Source: JACCTH01 sp050741915
GTDB taxonomy: Bacteria > Actinomycetota > Acidimicrobiia > Spongiisociales > ZC4RG35
Length of the DNA stretch: 8,680 nt
Assembly (NCBI GenBank): GCA_050741915.1
Contig: JBOGEX010000160.1
Location: forward strand, 1 to 8,680
Direction: 5' to 3'
Shown: piece by piece, positions 1 through 5,768 of the stretch
Layout: each line of letters opens with the position of its first letter
Position numbering within the stretch: position 1 is the stretch's first letter
Made by a program: the position numbers and the translations under genes
The notes under the pieces: generated by a model
What the model saw: the letters and a program-made list of their open reading frames with translations, nothing else
What the model was told of the DNA's origin: nothing
Database searches by the model: none

Positions 1-2
1 AC

Positions 3-86
3 GCTCTCGACACGCAGAACAAGCTGCAGGCGTTTGCTCCGGACACTCTCCTTGAAGGCGTGAATCGGGGTTTCCGGCCGAAATAA
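3..86 (+). CDS. C-terminal tail of an unidentified upstream protein (partial)
   Basis: An open frame enters from the left edge and ends at TAA 84-86, giving 27 residues that finish in GVNRGFRPK. About two thirds of its third codon positions are G or C, as expected for coding sequence here, while the other two + frames stop at 54 and 63. The segment PDTLLEGVNRGF loosely recalls the C-terminus of extended short-chain dehydrogenase/epimerase proteins, but it is too short for a family call. The frame lies on the same strand as the polysaccharide operon, separated from it by 350 bp. Confidence 0.45.
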   Translation, partial: ALDTQNKLQAFAPDTLLEGVNRGFRPK

Positions 87-220
87 GTGAAGACTGGGGA
101 TGTGGTTGGTCAGAATCGAGTGTCCTCGCTCGAACAAACCATCAAAGGGGTGGCCTTCCTGCGGACAATAAATGTCTTAGCTCCAGCCGAGTCGCCCCAA
201 ACCACCCCTTCTCACCACTT

Positions 221-259
221 AATTCGGTCATTGACGAACGCATGCTGGCAAATTCGGTC
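221..259. repeat. Pair of 9-bp direct repeats 30 bp apart
   Basis: AATTCGGTC occurs at 221-229 and again at 251-259, a spacing of exactly 30 bp or about three helical turns, with the palindrome GCATGC at 240-245 between them. It lies upstream of the proposed operon promoter and could be a binding site for a regulator, but a pair of 9-mers alone is weak evidence. Confidence 0.3.
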
Positions 260-352
260 GCGTGCGCCCGGTACTCGTTCGCCAGCGACAGGATTAGCAA
301 GAAGGCGGGCGAGTCTTGACGTTTCCTAGCCGAACTGACCCACTACTCCCCG

Positions 353-380
353 TTGTTTGCGAGCCCCCCTCGGTTAGGAT
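353..380 (+). promoter_or_regulatory. Candidate sigma-70-type promoter of the polysaccharide operon
   Basis: A TTGTTT hexamer (353-358) and a TAGGAT hexamer (375-380) are separated by 16 bp. The -10 box fits TANNNT and the -35 box keeps the TTG core. Transcription would begin near 386-388, about 50 nt upstream of the co-polymerase start. It is the best promoter-like pair in the intergenic region, but this is pattern matching only. Confidence 0.35.
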
Positions 381-407
381 GGCCTGTCAAGCTCTCCGGA
401 GGCGGGG

Positions 408-440
408 ATGTCGGCAGGTGACAGGGGCGGGGTTTCATGA
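408..440 (+). other. Possible 10-codon leader ORF coupled to the operon
   Basis: ATG at 408 is preceded by GGAGG (398-402) at a 5-nt spacing, the best ribosome binding site in this region. It opens a frame encoding MSAGDRGGVS, which stops at TGA 438-440. That stop overlaps the ATG of the co-polymerase (437-439) as ATGA. The arrangement could deliver ribosomes to the main gene, whose own upstream sequence is only G-rich. The peptide itself has no recognisable function and the ORF may be fortuitous. Confidence 0.3.
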
Positions 441-2233
441 TTGGCGATGAATCGATTATGGGTCAACCGGGCGTTCTCTCGAGCGCCTGGCGTTACCGGC
501 GCTTGGTTGTCGCCATCGTGGCGCTGTTTGGTTTGGCAGCGCTGCTCTTCACAACCCTCCGACCGGATCAGTATTCGGCTGAGGCCACGGTCGTACTCGA
601 GGATCCTGAAACCTCAGCAGTTCTAGGGACGAGCACCCTGGTCAGCGGAGATCGGCTTGTAGCCAACCAGCTCAAGGTCGTCCAATCGGGATTAGTGGCA
701 ACCCGAGCAGCCGAGATCGCCTCCGAGCAGGGATTCGAGATTTCGCCGGGCGAGATTATCGCTCGGTCGACCTTTTCCACGCTTCGAGGAACCGACGTCA
801 TAGTTATTGCCTTCACCAGCGGCGACCCCGTCGAGGCTGAGACCGTCGCCAACAGCATTGTCGACGCTTACGACCAGGTGCAGCGCGAGCAACGCCAAGA
901 GGCCAACGCCGCTGTCGAGCGCCGCCTCGACCAAGCTGACGCACTGCTGGCTGGTGAGCTCGCGTCCGTGAACGAGCAGATCGAAGCCATGCTGGCGGGC
1001 CGGGCCATCGGATCTCAGATCGACCAGGTTCTTAACCGCATCGCTGGGCTCCAACAGCAGCTATCGGAAACTTCGGATCCCTCCACGCGTGAGTCAATCC
1101 TGGCGATTCTCGATCAGGAGGACCGGCAGCTCGAAATCCTTCGGGAAGCGATGGAGGTCGAAACCGAACGGGCCGACGTAGCCGCGCTGATCGCAAACAG
1201 AACATTCATTCACGAGCGGATCGCCGCGATCGATTCCCAGCGCAGCAACATCTTGCTGCAGACTGAGATCGAGGGCAGCGGGATCTCCTTCTTCTCCCCG
1301 GCCACAATCACGGCAGTTGCTTCAGGAGCAGGCTTGATCTTCTCCACCCTCGGCGGCATGTTCGTAGGTGCTTTGGTCGCCCTCGGACTGGCGTACAGCC
1401 TCAGCAATTGGCGTCGCGGCTTCTCGGACTGGTCTCAACCCGAGACCTTGTTGTCCATCCCGGCGTTGGCCGAGATCCCTCAGTGGGAGGCCGACGCCGC
1501 CACCCTCCTACCGGTTCGCGACGCCCCGCGGTCGCTTGCCGCCGAAGCTTTCAGGTTCGCAGCGGCGAATCTCGAGGTACGACTTGAGAGTGGCAGGCTC
1601 AAGTCTGTTTATTTTGCGTCGGCCAGCGTCGGAGACGGGAAGTCGACCTTGATCGGCAATATCGCGGCCGCGGCAGCGCGGACGAAGAATGTTTTGGTCA
1701 TTGACGCGGACTTCGGGAGCCAGGAACTGAGCAATCTCTTGGTCGGGGACTTCAAGTTGCAGGCCGGCCTTACCGAGCTGGCGAAGGGCAACGCCGACCT
1801 CAGATCGGCGGTAACTCGGGTGAGACTTTCCGAGGGCGTGGGTCTGGATCTCATCGGGAGAGGAGTCGATCCCATCATTGCCCCTGATTTCTTTGGGAGC
1901 GGGAATCTTGAACAAACAATTGGTGATATCTCGGTTGCCTATGACATGGTCTTGATAGACGGCCCCCCTTTGCTCCAGGTTGCTTACGCCAGCACGCTGA
2001 GTCGAGCGGCAGCGGCGACGGTCATGGTCATTCAGAACGGAGGTTCGGTAAGGGCAGGGGCCGAGCTCGCTAAGCGCCTCCGCTTTCTCAACGCCAACGT
2101 CATTGGCTATCTCTACAACCGGGCACCGAAGCGCGACATCGTCGATTCGAACGGTGGCTCTATGAGAGACGTCTTGGGTGACCGGGGTCTGGTGGAGCCG
2201 ATCAAGAGGCCAAGGAGTGTCGGCCGGCGTTGA
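437..2233 (+). CDS. Wzz/Wzc-like polysaccharide co-polymerase with BY-kinase-type ATPase domain
   Basis: This 598-residue inner-membrane protein is predicted to control chain length or export of the polysaccharide. An N-terminal helix (about 23-41) is followed by a Wzz-type extracytoplasmic region, a Gln/Glu-rich probable coiled coil (about 138-275), and a second helix (about 296-320) after the FFSP segment at 285-288. The cytoplasmic half holds a P-loop ATPase: Walker A ASVGDGKST (396-404), a Walker A'-like VLVIDADFG (419-427) and Walker B MVLIDGPP (504-511). This single-chain layout matches Wzc-like co-polymerases. Two features differ from classical tyrosine kinases: the usual Arg after the DxD of Walker A' is replaced (DADFGSQ), and the C-terminus is basic (ending RPRSVGRR) with no tyrosine cluster. 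It may therefore be an ATPase without autophosphorylation. The first ATG is chosen because of its ATGA overlap with the leader ORF; ATG 458 is an alternative. It is the first gene of the operon. Confidence 0.92.
   Translation: MIGDESIMGQPGVLSSAWRYRRLVVAIVALFGLAALLFTTLRPDQYSAEATVVLEDPETSAVLGTSTLVSGDRLVANQLKVVQSGLVATRAAEIASEQGFEISPGEIIARSTFSTLRGTDVIVIAFTSGDPVEAETVANSIVDAYDQVQREQRQEANAAVERRLDQADALLAGELASVNEQIEAMLAGRAIGSQIDQVLNRIAGLQQQLSETSDPSTRESILAILDQEDRQLEILREAMEVETERADVAALIANRTFIHERIAAIDSQRSNILLQTEIEGSGISFFSPATITAVASGAGLIFSTLGGMFVGALVALGLAYSLSNWRRGFSDWSQPETLLSIPALAEIPQWEADAATLLPVRDAPRSLAAEAFRFAAANLEVRLESGRLKSVYFASASVGDGKSTLIGNIAAAAARTKNVLVIDADFGSQELSNLLVGDFKLQAGLTELAKGNADLRSAVTRVRLSEGVGLDLIGRGVDPIIAPDFFGSGNLEQTIGDISVAYDMVLIDGPPLLQVAYASTLSRAAAATVMVIQNGGSVRAGAELAKRLRFLNANVIGYLYNRAPKRDIVDSNGGSMRDVLGDRGLVEPIKRPRSVGRR
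2212..2217 (+). promoter_or_regulatory. Ribosome binding site for the TTG-initiated glycosyltransferase
   Basis: AAGGAG lies inside the end of the co-polymerase gene, 12 nt before the TTG at 2230. The spacing is long, but no ATG or GTG occurs in the right frame nearby (the first in-frame ATG, at 2306, would delete the N-terminal beta strand). The TTG also overlaps the preceding stop codon as TTGA, which supports a coupled start. Confidence 0.4.
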
Positions 2234-3387
2234 CCGGATCGCTTCGGATCCTCCAAGTCCACAACCGATACAGACAGGCCGGAGGCGAAGATTCCGTCGT
2301 CGATATGGAGCGGGAGCTTCTTCGATCGAACGGTCACGATGTCAGCGTATTTGAACGAGGCAATCCCCATCGTGCTCACGAGTCTGTCTCGACGTTTCTC
2401 GCCGCACCCTGGAACCCGACCACGGTCTCCTCGCTTTCGGCTCTCATCGAAGCCACCAATCCGTCAGTCGCCCATATTCACAACACTTGGTTTGCCATCT
2501 CGCCGTCCGCGTTCGCGGCAACGAATCGGGCTCGTCTTCCGACCGTTCTGACTGTTCACAACTATCGATTGGCTTGCATCAACGGCCAGTTGTTGCGCGA
2601 CGGGAAACCTTGCACAATCTGTGTCGGAACCCATCCTTGGGCGGGGGTTCGGTACCGCTGCTACCGGAGTTCGCTGCTGGCGTCGTCCGTGGCGGCGTCG
2701 ACCCTGTCGCTCAACCGTCGATTGGGAACCTGGCGGCGATATGTCGACGTCTTCTTGACCCTTACGACCTTTATGACAGAGGTTCTCGTCGACACGGGGA
2801 TCCTCCGCGACCGGATCTCTGAACTGCCCAACTTCACTCTGGATCCCGGGGCGCGGAAACACCTCCCCAGCCGCAGCGACACGGTGCTGTTCGTCGGACG
2901 GCTCAGTCCTGAGAAGGGGATTGAGCAGCTCCTGCAAAATTGGGCTCGGGTGGCATCGAACGATCTCCGACTAGTTGTCGTTGGTGAAGGTCCGCTCGAG
3001 GAAAAGCTCGCTGACCAGCGGATTCCGGGCGTGGAATTTCGCGGGCGGCTTGATAAAGGCGAGGTTCGAGATTTGATGCTGGCTGCCAGGGTCTTGGCCG
3101 TTCCCTCCATTTGGTACGAGGGACAGCCATTGGTGGTGTTGGAGGCGATGGCCGCCGGCTTGGGAGTCGTGGTCTCCGACATTGGCGGCCTGAAGGAAAC
3201 GATCGGCTCCGGGGGCAGAGCCATTCCGTCGTGGGCTGATTTCTCCTTCGAAGAGTTAGGCGACGTCGACCAGTTGGGCAGCGCCGCTCGGGAGCGCTGG
3301 GAACAAGTCTTCAGTCCAAAACGTCATCTCGAAGGTTTGTTGAGGGCATACGACCGGGCGGCCTATTGGTACAAACGACGACCGTGA
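2230..3387 (+). CDS. GT4-family (GT-B fold) glycosyltransferase
   Basis: This 385-residue cytoplasmic or membrane-associated enzyme probably transfers a sugar from a nucleotide donor to the lipid-linked repeat unit. The N-terminus has the first Rossmann strand RILQVHN and a Gly-rich AGGED loop. The C-terminal half carries FVGRLSPEKG, with R224 and K229 in the usual phosphate-contacting positions, and the E-x7-E motif of retaining GT4 enzymes (E297 and E305, in EGQPLVVLE). After the acceptor-side HNYR (110-113) come four cysteines (C116, C128, C131, C144), a pattern seen in some polysaccharide-cluster GT4 enzymes. The length is normal. The TTG start overlaps the stop of the co-polymerase gene as TTGA, so translation is probably coupled. 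Donor and acceptor cannot be read from sequence. Confidence 0.9.
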   Translation: MTGSLRILQVHNRYRQAGGEDSVVDMERELLRSNGHDVSVFERGNPHRAHESVSTFLAAPWNPTTVSSLSALIEATNPSVAHIHNTWFAISPSAFAATNRARLPTVLTVHNYRLACINGQLLRDGKPCTICVGTHPWAGVRYRCYRSSLLASSVAASTLSLNRRLGTWRRYVDVFLTLTTFMTEVLVDTGILRDRISELPNFTLDPGARKHLPSRSDTVLFVGRLSPEKGIEQLLQNWARVASNDLRLVVVGEGPLEEKLADQRIPGVEFRGRLDKGEVRDLMLAARVLAVPSIWYEGQPLVVLEAMAAGLGVVVSDIGGLKETIGSGGRAIPSWADFSFEELGDVDQLGSAARERWEQVFSPKRHLEGLLRAYDRAAYWYKRRP

Positions 3388-3393
3388 TAGTCT
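3366..3393 (+). promoter_or_regulatory. Possible internal promoter before the epimerase gene
   Basis: TTGGTA (3366-3371) and TAGTCT (3388-3393) are 16 bp apart, and a TG one base upstream of the -10 box gives an extended -10 shape. It falls at the only junction of the operon where genes do not overlap. The match to consensus is moderate, so this is tentative. Confidence 0.22.
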
Positions 3394-3405
3394 TTGGAAG
3401 AGCAT

Positions 3406-3415
3406 AGGGGAAGGG
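3406..3415 (+). promoter_or_regulatory. Ribosome binding site that decides the epimerase start
   Basis: The purine run AGGGGAAGGG precedes two in-frame start candidates: TTG at 3416, immediately adjacent, and GTG at 3422, 6 nt downstream. The spacing and the codon preference both favour GTG 3422. This is the strongest Shine-Dalgarno-like site inside the operon, at the one junction without coupling. Confidence 0.55.
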
Positions 3416-3421
3416 TTGGGA

Positions 3422-4384
3422 GTGGAAAGAGTCGCTGTTACTGGTGCTGGCGGATTCATCGGTCATCACCTCGTCACATACCTAAAGTCGCGCGGTTATT
3501 GGGTCCGCGGCATCGATATCAAATACCCGGAATACACCGAGGTTGATGCCGATGAATTCGAGATCTTGGACCTGAGAAAGTGGGACAACTGCCTACAGGC
3601 CTTGCGGGGAGTGGACCACGTTTATGCCCTGGCCGCAGACATGGGTGGAATGGGCTTTATCTCGGCTAACCATGCTGTGATCCTACGCAATAATACATTG
3701 ATCAATCTGCACACAATGGAGGCGGCTCGGGTGCACGGAGTCAGCCGCTATTTGTACACCTCATCGGCGTGTATCTATCCCGACGAGCTTCAGACCGACG
3801 CCGATGTGAAGCCTTTGCGTGAAGAAGATGCCTATCCCGCCAACCCCCAGGATGCCTATGGCTGGGAAAAGCTGATCACCGAGAAGCTCGCCGAGTATTA
3901 CCAAAGCGACTTCGGACTGGTGACCAGAACCGTGCGATTTCATAACATCTACGGGCCTTACGGCACCTACGACGGTGGTCGAGAGAAGGCCCCTGCTGCG
4001 TTGGCCCGCAAAGTTGCCTTGGCGCAGAGCGGCGAAGACATCGAGATGTGGGGCGACGGAGAGCAAACCAGGTCGTTCTGCTTCATCGACGACTGCGTCG
4101 ATGGTATCTACAGAATCATGCAGTCCGACTACTCATTACCTCTCAACCTGGGTACCGACCGTCTGGTAACGATCAATGAGTTAGCACGAATCATCATTGA
4201 TATATCGGGTAAAACGGACATCGCTATTCGTCACATCGACGGCCCACAGGGCGTTCGTGGTCGCAACTCTGACAATTCCCGAATTAGGAACATACTCGAT
4301 TGGGAGCCGGAGACGTCTCTCGAAGAGGGCCTGGTTCCGACCTATCGCTGGATAGAGAAGCAAGTCGCCTCGAACTCAGGATGA
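3422..4384 (+). CDS. GDP-mannose 3,5-epimerase-like NAD-dependent sugar-nucleotide epimerase
   Basis: This extended short-chain dehydrogenase (320 residues from GTG 3422) probably converts GDP-D-mannose to GDP-L-galactose and/or GDP-L-gulose in the cytoplasm. It starts with the NAD-binding GAGGFIG (8-14). The signature blocks of plant GDP-mannose 3,5-epimerase are then conserved almost word for word: AADMGGMGFI, SSACIYP, NPQDAYG, RFHNIYGPYGT, GGREKAPAA, MWGDGEQTRSF, and GVRGRNSDN near the end. C117, Y146, K150 and K189 are spaced as the plant catalytic C145, Y174, K178 and K217, and R279 or R281 fits the substrate-binding R306. These matches are recalled from family knowledge, not aligned here. 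The gene would supply an L-sugar donor to the neighbouring glycosyltransferases. TTG 3416 is an alternative start adding two residues. The stop overlaps the next ATG as ATGA. A different GDP-sugar epimerisation is possible but less likely. Confidence 0.9.
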   Translation: MERVAVTGAGGFIGHHLVTYLKSRGYWVRGIDIKYPEYTEVDADEFEILDLRKWDNCLQALRGVDHVYALAADMGGMGFISANHAVILRNNTLINLHTMEAARVHGVSRYLYTSSACIYPDELQTDADVKPLREEDAYPANPQDAYGWEKLITEKLAEYYQSDFGLVTRTVRFHNIYGPYGTYDGGREKAPAALARKVALAQSGEDIEMWGDGEQTRSFCFIDDCVDGIYRIMQSDYSLPLNLGTDRLVTINELARIIIDISGKTDIAIRHIDGPQGVRGRNSDNSRIRNILDWEPETSLEEGLVPTYRWIEKQVASNSG

Positions 4385-5160
4385 CCGGCGCAAGCCATCC
4401 TCGGGTAGACGTACTCGGCGTCCATGTCAGCGCCATCAACATGGCGATGGCAGTACAAACCTTTCGACACTGGATTGGCAACGGCGAGAGCACCTATGTC
4501 TGCGTCACCGGTGTTCATGGAGTGATGGAATGCCAGCGGGACACAGATCTGCTCAATATCCACAACGCTGCCGGCATGACGACGCCAGACGGCATGCCGA
4601 TGGTTTGGGCCAGCAAATGGGCCGGAGTACGAGATGTCGATCGGGTATACGGCCCGGATCTCATGCTCGAGGTGTGCCGGGTGGCGGCAGACAAGGGTTG
4701 GAGTTCCTTCTTTTACGGAGGTAAACCTGGGGTCGCCGATCGGTTGGCCGTATCCCTGGTTTCTCGTTTCCCGGGGCTTCGCGTCGCCGGAACCCACTCC
4801 CCACCATTTGGAGAACTGAGTCCCACCGAGGACCTCGAGATCACGTCGCTGATCAACCGCGCTAATGCTGACATTGTTTGGGTCGGCCTCTCGACCCCGA
4901 AACAGGAGAGGTGGATGGCCGAGCACCGTGCAACCGTCAATGCCAAGGTGCTGGTAGGCGTAGGGGCTGCATTTGACATCAACTCTGGAGAACTCCGGCA
5001 AGCCCCCCGTCTCGTGCAGCGCTCGGGATTGGAATGGCTTTACCGCGTGGTTCAAGAACCAGGCCGCCTTTGGCGCCGCTACCTTCGCAACAATCCTGAG
5101 TTCTTGCTTCGGGTGGTCGCCCGTCCACCGCGGGTGGTAACTCTCGATGGATCGCCGTGA
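4381..5160 (+). CDS. WecG/TagA/CpsF-family (GT26) glycosyltransferase
   Basis: The product (259 residues) belongs to the family that transfers N-acetylmannosamine, its uronate or related sugars onto an undecaprenyl-diphosphate-linked first sugar at the cytoplasmic membrane face. Family blocks appear in order: TPDGMPMVW with the probable catalytic Asp at D70, then DVDRVYGPDLM, FFYGGKPGVA, the block VGLSTPKQERW with PKQE at 173-176, and GVGAAFDINSGE. The C-terminal segment, rich in Trp, Arg and Tyr (GLEWLYRVVQEPGRLWRRY), is the membrane-docking tail typical of the family. The start is ATG 4381, which overlaps the epimerase stop as ATGA; the frame stays open upstream, but that extension is out-of-frame sequence within the epimerase gene. 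The length is usual for the family. The exact sugar is unknown. The likely role is addition of the second sugar of the repeat. Confidence 0.93.
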   Translation: MTGASHPRVDVLGVHVSAINMAMAVQTFRHWIGNGESTYVCVTGVHGVMECQRDTDLLNIHNAAGMTTPDGMPMVWASKWAGVRDVDRVYGPDLMLEVCRVAADKGWSSFFYGGKPGVADRLAVSLVSRFPGLRVAGTHSPPFGELSPTEDLEITSLINRANADIVWVGLSTPKQERWMAEHRATVNAKVLVGVGAAFDINSGELRQAPRLVQRSGLEWLYRVVQEPGRLWRRYLRNNPEFLLRVVARPPRVVTLDGSP

Positions 5161-5768
5161 GGCGAGGCGCCTTCGTCGTGATCATTGGGCCCGACGGGGT
5201 GGGAAAGACTTCGCTGGCTCGCCAACTGATCGCCGATCACGGTCCACCTACGCTCTACATTCATTTCCGTCCGCGGTTCCGGATACGGCCTCCGGAGAGA
5301 CCACGGGTGGAGGGTGTGCCGCCTCCCAAACGGATGGATCCTGGCCCAAGACCGCTGGGATGGGTGCGGCTGGCTCGTTCGGTGCTGCTGTTTTGGGGGG
5401 GGTATCTGCGCTGGGTGAGGCCGGCGGTCAGAAACGGCGCCCTCGTAGTTGGTGATCGGTGGGTGTACGGGTATGTGGGCCAGCCCGGGGCGCTGGGTTT
5501 TGGTGGTCCCTCTTGGTTGGCGCAACTCGCCACCCGCATCACGCCCGGCCCCGACCTGCTGGTGCGACTCCGGGCACCGGCCGATGTGATTGCTCTGCGA
5601 AAGGGAGACCTTCGTGCTAGCGAGATCGCGAGGGAAGACCAAACTTGGGACACCCTTTCCGTCGCAGCATGGCCCGTAGATGCCTCCGCTGACCCGTCTC
5701 AGATATCGGCGGCTGTGGCGAGCAAACTCGCAGAAGGCAATGAGTCGCGGTCGTCCGCGCCGGTGTGA
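5157..5768 (+). CDS. Thymidylate-kinase-like P-loop protein
   Basis: The 203-residue product opens with a beta strand and a Walker A loop, VVIIGPDGVGKTS (P-loop GPDGVGKT at 11-18), as in thymidylate kinase and related nucleoside/nucleotide kinases. A DRW at 100-102 (VVGDRWVYGY) sits where those enzymes have their DR(Y/H/F) motif. The central region is Pro/Arg-rich and unlike housekeeping thymidylate kinase, and the usual arginine-rich LID is not clear. Thymidylate-kinase-like proteins without assigned substrate occur in other polysaccharide clusters; here it lies between two glycosyltransferase genes. Possible roles are phosphorylation of a sugar or a lipid-linked intermediate, or regulation; none can be proved. 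The GTG start overlaps the previous stop as GTGA, and the gene's own stop overlaps the next start the same way. A G8 tract lies at 5395-5402. Confidence 0.75.
   Translation: MRRGAFVVIIGPDGVGKTSLARQLIADHGPPTLYIHFRPRFRIRPPERPRVEGVPPPKRMDPGPRPLGWVRLARSVLLFWGGYLRWVRPAVRNGALVVGDRWVYGYVGQPGALGFGGPSWLAQLATRITPGPDLLVRLRAPADVIALRKGDLRASEIAREDQTWDTLSVAAWPVDASADPSQISAAVASKLAEGNESRSSAPV
5395..5402 (+). repeat. G8 homopolymer within the kinase-like gene
   Basis: TTTT is followed by eight consecutive G residues, encoding part of F79-W80-G81-G82. As written the frame is intact on both sides, since the P-loop before it and DRW after it are in one frame. Such tracts are prone to slippage and to sequencing error. 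Confidence 0.9.

Larger units (their letters stand above)
87..407. other. Intergenic leader region without a convincing gene
   Basis: No convincing coding sequence is seen here. A GTG-initiated frame covers 87-329 but its product resembles nothing recognisable. Visible structure is limited to a 9-bp direct repeat (AATTCGGTC) at 221-229 and 251-259, a distant 9-bp inverted repeat (AAGGGGTGG 145-153, CCACCCCTT 202-210), two TTGACG hexamers (231-236 and 316-321) and a promoter-like pair near 353-380. There is no clear terminator for the upstream gene: the best hairpin is a 5-bp stem at 116-133 with no T run. Confidence 0.5.

Noticed and set aside
145..210. Inverted repeat AAGGGGTGG / CCACCCCTT as a possible terminator or operator.
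   Set aside because: The arms are 48 nt apart, do not extend beyond 9 bp and are not followed by a T run.
87..329. An 80-codon GTG-initiated frame directly after the upstream gene's stop.
   Set aside because: There is no Shine-Dalgarno site, the residue composition is unlike a folded protein, there is no recognisable motif, and it lies in the likely regulatory region.
4300..4380. An upstream in-frame extension of the GT26 gene starting at 4300.
   Set aside because: The extra 27 residues lie out of frame within the epimerase gene and resemble nothing in the family, while ATG 4381 forms the ATGA junction seen across this operon.
4342..5055. A 237-codon frame on the minus strand across the GT26 gene.
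   Set aside because: It is antisense to a gene with clear family motifs and shows no motif itself; long antisense frames are expected at this GC content.
5147..5455. An ATG-initiated frame overlapping the start of the kinase-like gene with a better start codon.
   Set aside because: Only the GTG 5157 frame carries the P-loop and DRW motifs; the other product is low-complexity and ends early.
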